NCBI GenBank assembly: GCA_006503535.1
Contig: QYRS01000002.1
Coordinates: forward strand, 2,046,001-2,110,000
From: Arthrinium phaeospermum
Taxonomy: Eukaryota; Ascomycota; Sordariomycetes; Amphisphaeriales; Apiosporaceae
Reading direction: 5' to 3'
DNA: 64,000 nt
The stretch's first letter is position 1. The number at the start of each line of letters is the position of its first letter. The position numbers and the translations under genes were made by a program. The notes under the pieces were generated by a model that was given only the letters and a program-made list of their open reading frames with translations, was not told where the DNA came from and made no database searches. Below are positions 59,776-64,000 of the stretch, in pieces.

Positions 59776-60596
59776 CTATCCAGGCAACTCCGGCTCAATG
59801 GCACGTTTGTAGGTCACAGGCAGCTCCGCTTTGCTATGACTGTCTCTATCTATTCCGAACCCGTCGTCGAATGCCTCTTTGGGCTGCGTCGTAACCTCGC
59901 GGCGGCGACGACTGCGCAACAACAGCCATCCCATTAGTATCCCGACTAAGACTGCTGCAGGTATGCCCACGCCGAAGCCAATCTTGGTGTTGATGCTCAT
60001 GCTTTTGGCATTGGGGCTTGGTGTTTTGGTCGTCGGGGCCGTTGGAACCGCAGTTCTGTTTGTTGTTGCTGTTGTTGTTCTCGATGCATTTGCGCTTGGC
60101 CCTGGATTGCCAGAGCCGCTATTCGCGGCACTCGCAGAGATGATATTGAAGTAGTGGCACTTCGGACCAGCGTGCACACTGTCGTCACCCGTCTGAACCT
60201 GGAGCTCGAAATAGAATACACCGGAACTCTTGATGTTCTTGCTGGTCCCGACGGTCCATGGCAAGCTGCCCTCTGTTGGCACGTCTCCTTTGTCCGTGTC
60301 GGTCTAGTGGTCATTCTGAAAAGCTTCAAAATGTTGTGAATGAAGCACGTACGTTGAATGGCCTCCGAGTCGGGGTTCAAGTCTTGAAACATGACCAGGT
60401 TGTATCTCACGCCGACAATTCCCCCAGCCCATGAGATGTTCATCGTCTCTCCTATAACGTAGTCCATGTTTCCGGTGTAGTCGCCTGGAAGACCACCTTC
60501 GGGCGGGACAGCGAACTTCATGTCGGCGCGAGTAGACGGCATTAGAAGAAGAAACCATGCCGCCAATAATGGCAGAGAGCCGTTGGTGCAACGCAT
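59776..60596 (-). CDS. Single-pass membrane protein with signal peptide
   Basis: Protein of 251 residues in two exons (60353-60596, 59776-60287; intron donor GTACGT, acceptor AAAG). Signal peptide LPLLAAWFLLLMPSTRADMK, an extracellular domain with VIGETMNISWAGG (a pattern found in fungal surface proteins), then TVGTSKNIKSSGVFYFELQV. A Ser/Thr/Pro-rich stalk (NASRTTTATTNRTAVPTAPT) precedes one membrane helix, VGIPAAVLVGILMGWLLL, followed by a basic stop-transfer RSRRRR and a short cytoplasmic tail. This architecture is common among fungal wall-stress-sensor-like and mid2-like proteins. No family name can be given. Function unknown. Confidence 0.78.
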
Positions 60597-61272
60597 TCTT
60601 TCTTTCCTTCTTCAGGAAACGGCCCAAGGATAGAGAGATCAAGGACGGCTAATACGTTGGGGCAATGGACACAGCGGATGAACGGGGATGAAGACCCGTC
60701 TATATCACGCCAGCGAAAAAGTAGGGGGGGGTGGCACGAACAGGTGTCACTGCATGTACATTTACGAGCTGCAAAGCCTCTGCCTCATAATTAGATTATA
60801 CATAAAATTGCACTTTCTTTCGGTTCAGCCAAGGCAGACAGATTATGGGCACTGGGCCACAACGGATAACAATAGCACAGTGCGGTTGGGGTCCGCTCAG
60901 CTGAGGCTTTCCAGGCGGTTTTTTGGTTCGATTTACAACCGCTGTGGTAGGCGAGGCAGCAGGCTGTGATGTGGTCTTTTGTGAAACGAACACCATGGAC
61001 AAAAGGGGGCTTGCCCACAAAGGCCGCCCCCAACGGTGGAAGATGACCCGAGAAGGGGAATGAATATACCTATCGACTAGCCAACAGTGGCATAAATGAA
61101 CTTCGGTTTGTAAGGGGACTGGCAGGCTGTGTGTGATGTATGGTTTATGATCATTCCTCAGAACTCGCACGTACTATCTCCTAATTACATGACCGCATCT
61201 CAGGGGGTCGCTAATAAGCTACTGATCATTACCCTTTCTTCCTCTGTCAACCCCGATTGTCCCTCTCTCATA
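60597..61272. other. Intergenic region
   Basis: 676 bp upstream of the membrane-protein gene and downstream of the small Cys protein gene. No coding potential was recognised. Confidence 0.4.
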
Positions 61273-61500
61273 CTATGGCCTTCGACGGTAAACCGGCTTT
61301 GGTTTTGTAATCTCGTCAGCTGCGGACTCTGGCTTCTCACAAGTGTGTTTGCCAGCTCTTAGAGCTTGGCACGTGGAGCACCACGTCGGCCAAGCTTCTT
61401 CATTCTGTGGCGACTCCCCAGCTGCCTTTGGCTCTGCCTGAGACCCTACGGGACCCGGAGACGGCGCTTTGTCTGACTTGGAATTTTTGTTGTCTGCCAT
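61273..61500 (-). CDS. Small protein with CxxC...HxC motif
   Basis: 75 residues, start in a strong context (CCACCATGG). The N-terminal half is hydrophilic and Pro/Lys/Ser-rich; the second half contains WPTWCSTCQALRAGKHTCEK, that is C-x2-C-x7-H-x-C, which could bind one zinc ion. The C-terminus is basic (YRRRP). No family was recognised. The motif and start context argue for a real gene, but it may be longer through an unseen intron. Confidence 0.5.
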   Translation of the reverse strand: MADNKNSKSDKAPSPGPVGSQAEPKAAGESPQNEEAWPTWCSTCQALRAGKHTCEKPESAADEITKPKPVYRRRP

Positions 61501-61774
61501 GGTGGGCTAAAATGATGGCAAGAGCTGTCAGGATGCATGGTTTCAGGGACGGGGTTTACCTTGCATATATACACATAATTACAACTAAACACGATACATC
61601 TGTTATGTGTCACTCAAAGTACATCTATTATGTGCAACTAACAAAGGAATTGTACCAAGCTTTCCTGGAGTTTAGAAAGCGAAAACCATGTCTTTGTTTT
61701 CTCTTGATATCATAGTCAGCAGCCTTTTGCAGCCGTTATTCGAGTCCGGGACATCCTAGGGCAGGCCCGTTGGC
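61501..61774. other. Short intergenic region
   Basis: 274 bp separating the small Cys protein gene from the 3' end of the acyltransferase gene. Nothing recognisable. Confidence 0.35.
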
Positions 61775-63322
61775 TCAAACCAAACACCGCAGGTCCGAAA
61801 ACTGCCTCACCAACGAGGCCTCCCTGAACCGCTCCATCGCCGCCGTCTCCAAGCTCACGATAACCTCGAGGCCCCCGTCCTGCAACCGTGGGAGCACGAT
61901 GGGGTACCGCCTCCCCGGCATCTTCCCCAGTCTCACCGCCTCGCACCGTCCCACCCCCAAAACACCCCAATCGAGCCCGCAGACGCCTTGGTCCGCCCAT
62001 GAGACCATGGAGATGCCCTCTGCAGGCCGCCGCTTCATAGCCGCAATATCGGACCGGGATGTCGCGTACGCCACCGCGGCACGGATGCTCCGCGAGTTGA
62101 TCTGGTCTGTTATCGCTGTGCGGATCGCCGCGGCGGTTTTGGCTAGAAGAGTCATCGTTGCGATACTTACTTCGAATTGCTTCTTCTGTTGACGGTAATC
62201 GGCTGGGACATTTGAGAGCGCCGCCATGGACACTAGCTCATGGATTGGGGCCGAGACGGCGGCTCGTCCGAAGGCAGCGCCAAGGTAGCCTGGGGACAGC
62301 GGCGGCTCGCAGCGGGCGCGGAGGTTGACGGGGATCGAGATCGTTGACGAGGTCGCGTTATCGTGGGATGATGTTGACGGCGGAGGTCCTTCGGCCACTA
62401 CCACGGCGCTCCATAGCAGGGCCGTCAGGACGTCGCCGGTGGAAACCCAGGGCACGTCGGCAGCAACTGACGGAAGTCGGTCCGTGGCGAGGGACTTAAG
62501 CTCCTTCAGCGAGTTTGGGGAGAAGCGGAAGATGGCCGTCGCGAAGACCGGCCGAGGCGGTGCGGTGGCAGGCTTCGAGACCGGTGCCCCATCCTGGAAG
62601 AACAAGATAGACGGGATGGTTTTTGGCGTTTCCGACTCCGCCACCCCGAGACCCAATTCTCGTACCGCGGTTCGATTGAGCATAGCTGCAGTCACAAGTC
62701 CGTCCTTCAGCTCGGTCGGGGCAACACCGCCACCACCATCCCGCACCCGACGGCAATTCGCAGCCCATATCCTGAGCAAGGCGCCGAATCCCGTAATGTC
62801 CGTCGTGGAATGGTGTACCGCAACCCCCAAAACGAAGCCTCCCTCCACCAGGCTCAGCCGCGCCCGGAACACGGGCTTTTCGTCCATGCCATTCGCCCCG
62901 GATCTTGCACCCACCGCCATCTCCGGCGAAAACCCGCCGCGGCCCAGCACATCAGGCGGGAACCCCCGGTCTCTCAGCGCGGCGTAACTGTACTCTCGCG
63001 AAACATCCCGGACGTCGAGGAGGCTGTCGACCGATTGGTCCGGCGCCGACAGGCCCACCGCGCCGTGCGGGCGCGCCAAGCTTACGACGCGGGACAGCAG
63101 GTATGGGACCTGGGCGGCGGTGGCTGCGAGGCCGTCTGGCAGTGTCCAAACGATATCGCTCCTGCTGGAGACGCTCTGGCCGGCGGCAGGCGATGGTGTC
63201 GTTGGCAAGATAGGAAAACATAGCATCTGGCGGATGTAGGTGCGTGGCATGAGCCAATCGAGTGGGGAGAGCGGGCTCGGTGCCGGCGACGCGGAGTCAT
63301 CGTCCGTCACGGTACCCGCCAT
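61775..63322 (-). CDS. BAHD-type acyltransferase
   Basis: Single-exon gene of 515 residues in the transferase (BAHD/trichothecene acetyltransferase-like) family, which moves an acyl group from acyl-CoA to an alcohol or amine. The catalytic HxxxD motif is present as VHHSTTDITGF (H171, D175), and the structural DFGWG motif appears late as a variant, GLDWGVLGVG. Other family-like blocks are DIVWTLPDGLAATAAQVPYL and VSTGDVLTALLWSAVVVA. The order and length match fungal secondary-metabolism acyltransferases. No synthase or P450 lies within the window beside it, so the substrate is unknown. A GTAAGT within the frame (near 62168) could be mistaken for a donor, but no in-phase acceptor is evident. 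Confidence 0.85.
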   Translation of the reverse strand: MAGTVTDDDSASPAPSPLSPLDWLMPRTYIRQMLCFPILPTTPSPAAGQSVSSRSDIVWTLPDGLAATAAQVPYLLSRVVSLARPHGAVGLSAPDQSVDSLLDVRDVSREYSYAALRDRGFPPDVLGRGGFSPEMAVGARSGANGMDEKPVFRARLSLVEGGFVLGVAVHHSTTDITGFGALLRIWAANCRRVRDGGGGVAPTELKDGLVTAAMLNRTAVRELGLGVAESETPKTIPSILFFQDGAPVSKPATAPPRPVFATAIFRFSPNSLKELKSLATDRLPSVAADVPWVSTGDVLTALLWSAVVVAEGPPPSTSSHDNATSSTISIPVNLRARCEPPLSPGYLGAAFGRAAVSAPIHELVSMAALSNVPADYRQQKKQFEVSIATMTLLAKTAAAIRTAITDQINSRSIRAAVAYATSRSDIAAMKRRPAEGISMVSWADQGVCGLDWGVLGVGRCEAVRLGKMPGRRYPIVLPRLQDGGLEVIVSLETAAMERFREASLVRQFSDLRCLV

Positions 63323-63869
63323 GACAACCAGCCCAGCAACAATCTCGAGTTTGGCCCGAATAGATAGTTAACGAAATGGAAGAAGTAGTTCAACTATTGG
63401 CCCCAAAAGTGCTTGGGAATCAGTTCAAGACACCCGCTTACTAAGCCACCGGTCAATCAGAAACATCACCATCGCCATTTCCTGGCGATCGGTCGACATG
63501 GAACAGATGCACCAAGACGAGGACCCAGTAGGTCAAAATGTAAGCCAAATAGTGACTGAGCGCATTTGATATCTTTGAAAACTCCAACTAAACACTGGAA
63601 TTGGGTATGTGAAAACTGCCACGCTTTGCCTGTCCTAACCTGAACGCCGTTGCGAATGCATATACCCTTTGCTGTATACCGAACAAAACCAGGGAAAAGC
63701 AAAATATACGTATACGCTAATAAAGTGATAACCGCCTGGGGTTTGGGTCCCTTGGGATCTCGCTCGACACGAATTGCCTCCTGCCCTTACAGTGACCGGA
63801 TCCTAGGCTGTCAAAATCGCCTGGTCTCAACCAAGCCTATGGGTACATGACAGGATCGAAAACCAGATC
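63323..63869. other. Intergenic region
   Basis: 547 bp containing the acyltransferase promoter and the 3' flank of the U-box gene. No gene was recognised. Confidence 0.4.
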
Positions 63870-64000
63870 CTAATAGTCCGCCGCCCACCCGTTCTGTTCG
63901 AGGAACTCCGCGCAGGCCTTGCGCAGCGCCAGGTTGGGCCGCAGGTCCGAGGGGCGCATGGGCTCGCGCGTCAGCGGGTCGGTCTGCGGGTCGGTCTGCT
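63870..64000 (-). CDS. U-box domain protein, C-terminal fragment
   Basis: The last 43 codons of a gene entering from the right edge. They encode DPLTREPMRPSDLRPNLALR and continue with a helix ending FLEQNGWAADY. This is the second half of a U-box, the RING-like E2-binding fold, and the Asn-Gly-Trp ending is typical of fungal CHIP-like or U-box E3 ubiquitin ligases. The rest of the protein is outside the window, so the subfamily cannot be fixed. Confidence 0.8.
   Translation of the reverse strand, partial: QTDPQTDPLTREPMRPSDLRPNLALRKACAEFLEQNGWAADY

Noticed and set aside
62130..62190. Possible intron in the acyltransferase (GTAAGT donor)
   Set aside because: The evident acceptors give a length that is not a multiple of three, while the uninterrupted frame keeps family-like sequence on both sides.

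Overview
The window is nuclear DNA of a filamentous ascomycete (Pezizomycotina, most likely Sordariomycetes). The evidence is: short introns (about 50-100 nt) with GTAAGT/GTATGT-type donors; GC-rich coding exons separated by long, lower-GC intergenic stretches; pyrimidine-rich promoters; and gene families restricted to or expanded in these fungi (DUF7025 AAA ATPases, STAND-like proteins with degenerate P-loops, DUF7580 proteins, fungal bicupin oxalate decarboxylase, GH55 and GH93 glycosidases). The species cannot be fixed from the sequence alone.

Layout. 1-6.3 kb: a divergent pair of accessory genes, an AAA ATPase (minus strand, cut by the left edge) and a large protein with a STAND-like but degenerate NTPase core. 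6.9-9.0 kb: a divergent housekeeping pair, Snu23-type splicing factor and diphthine synthase DPH5. 10.5-12 kb: an F-box-like protein. 13-14.2 kb: a secreted sialidase-fold glycosidase (GH93-like). 14.2-17.9 kb: gene-poor. 17.9-19.8 kb: secreted oxalate decarboxylase with six exons. 20.1-22.6 kb: two head-to-head paralogues of a Gfd2/DEDDh-nuclease-like family. 22.6-27.1 kb: gene-poor, with two tRNA-like sequences and a 447-bp MITE with TA target duplication. 27.2-29.9 kb: secreted GH55 beta-1,3-glucanase. 30.7-48 kb: mostly conserved genes: a UBE2G1-type E2, an EthD-like protein, ALG1 mannosyltransferase, an Msc2/ZnT-type zinc transporter, mitochondrial carnitine carrier, a histidine-phosphatase-fold protein and the GPI8 transamidase. 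49.6-52 kb: a TFIIIC 90-kDa-type subunit. 52.2-58.1 kb: accessory DUF7580 and C2H2 zinc-finger genes, again divergent. 58.4-59.1 kb: a TATA/pyrimidine promoter-like tract running into two tandem 198-bp hairpin units. 59.8-63.3 kb: a membrane protein, a tiny cysteine-containing protein and a BAHD-type acyltransferase. The right edge cuts a U-box protein.

The housekeeping genes do not form a pathway cluster. ALG1 and GPI8 both act on ER glycoconjugates, and a TFIIIC subunit and a possible TFIIIC-associated phosphatase-fold protein lie 6 kb apart, but nothing shows co-regulation. The secreted enzymes (GH93-like, oxalate decarboxylase, GH55) fit a saprotroph or plant- or fungus-associated lifestyle. 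The most unusual items are the tandem hairpin repeat behind a promoter-like tract, the TA-flanked MITE, a one-base break in the large C2H2 gene, and the diverged Gfd2-like paralogue pair.
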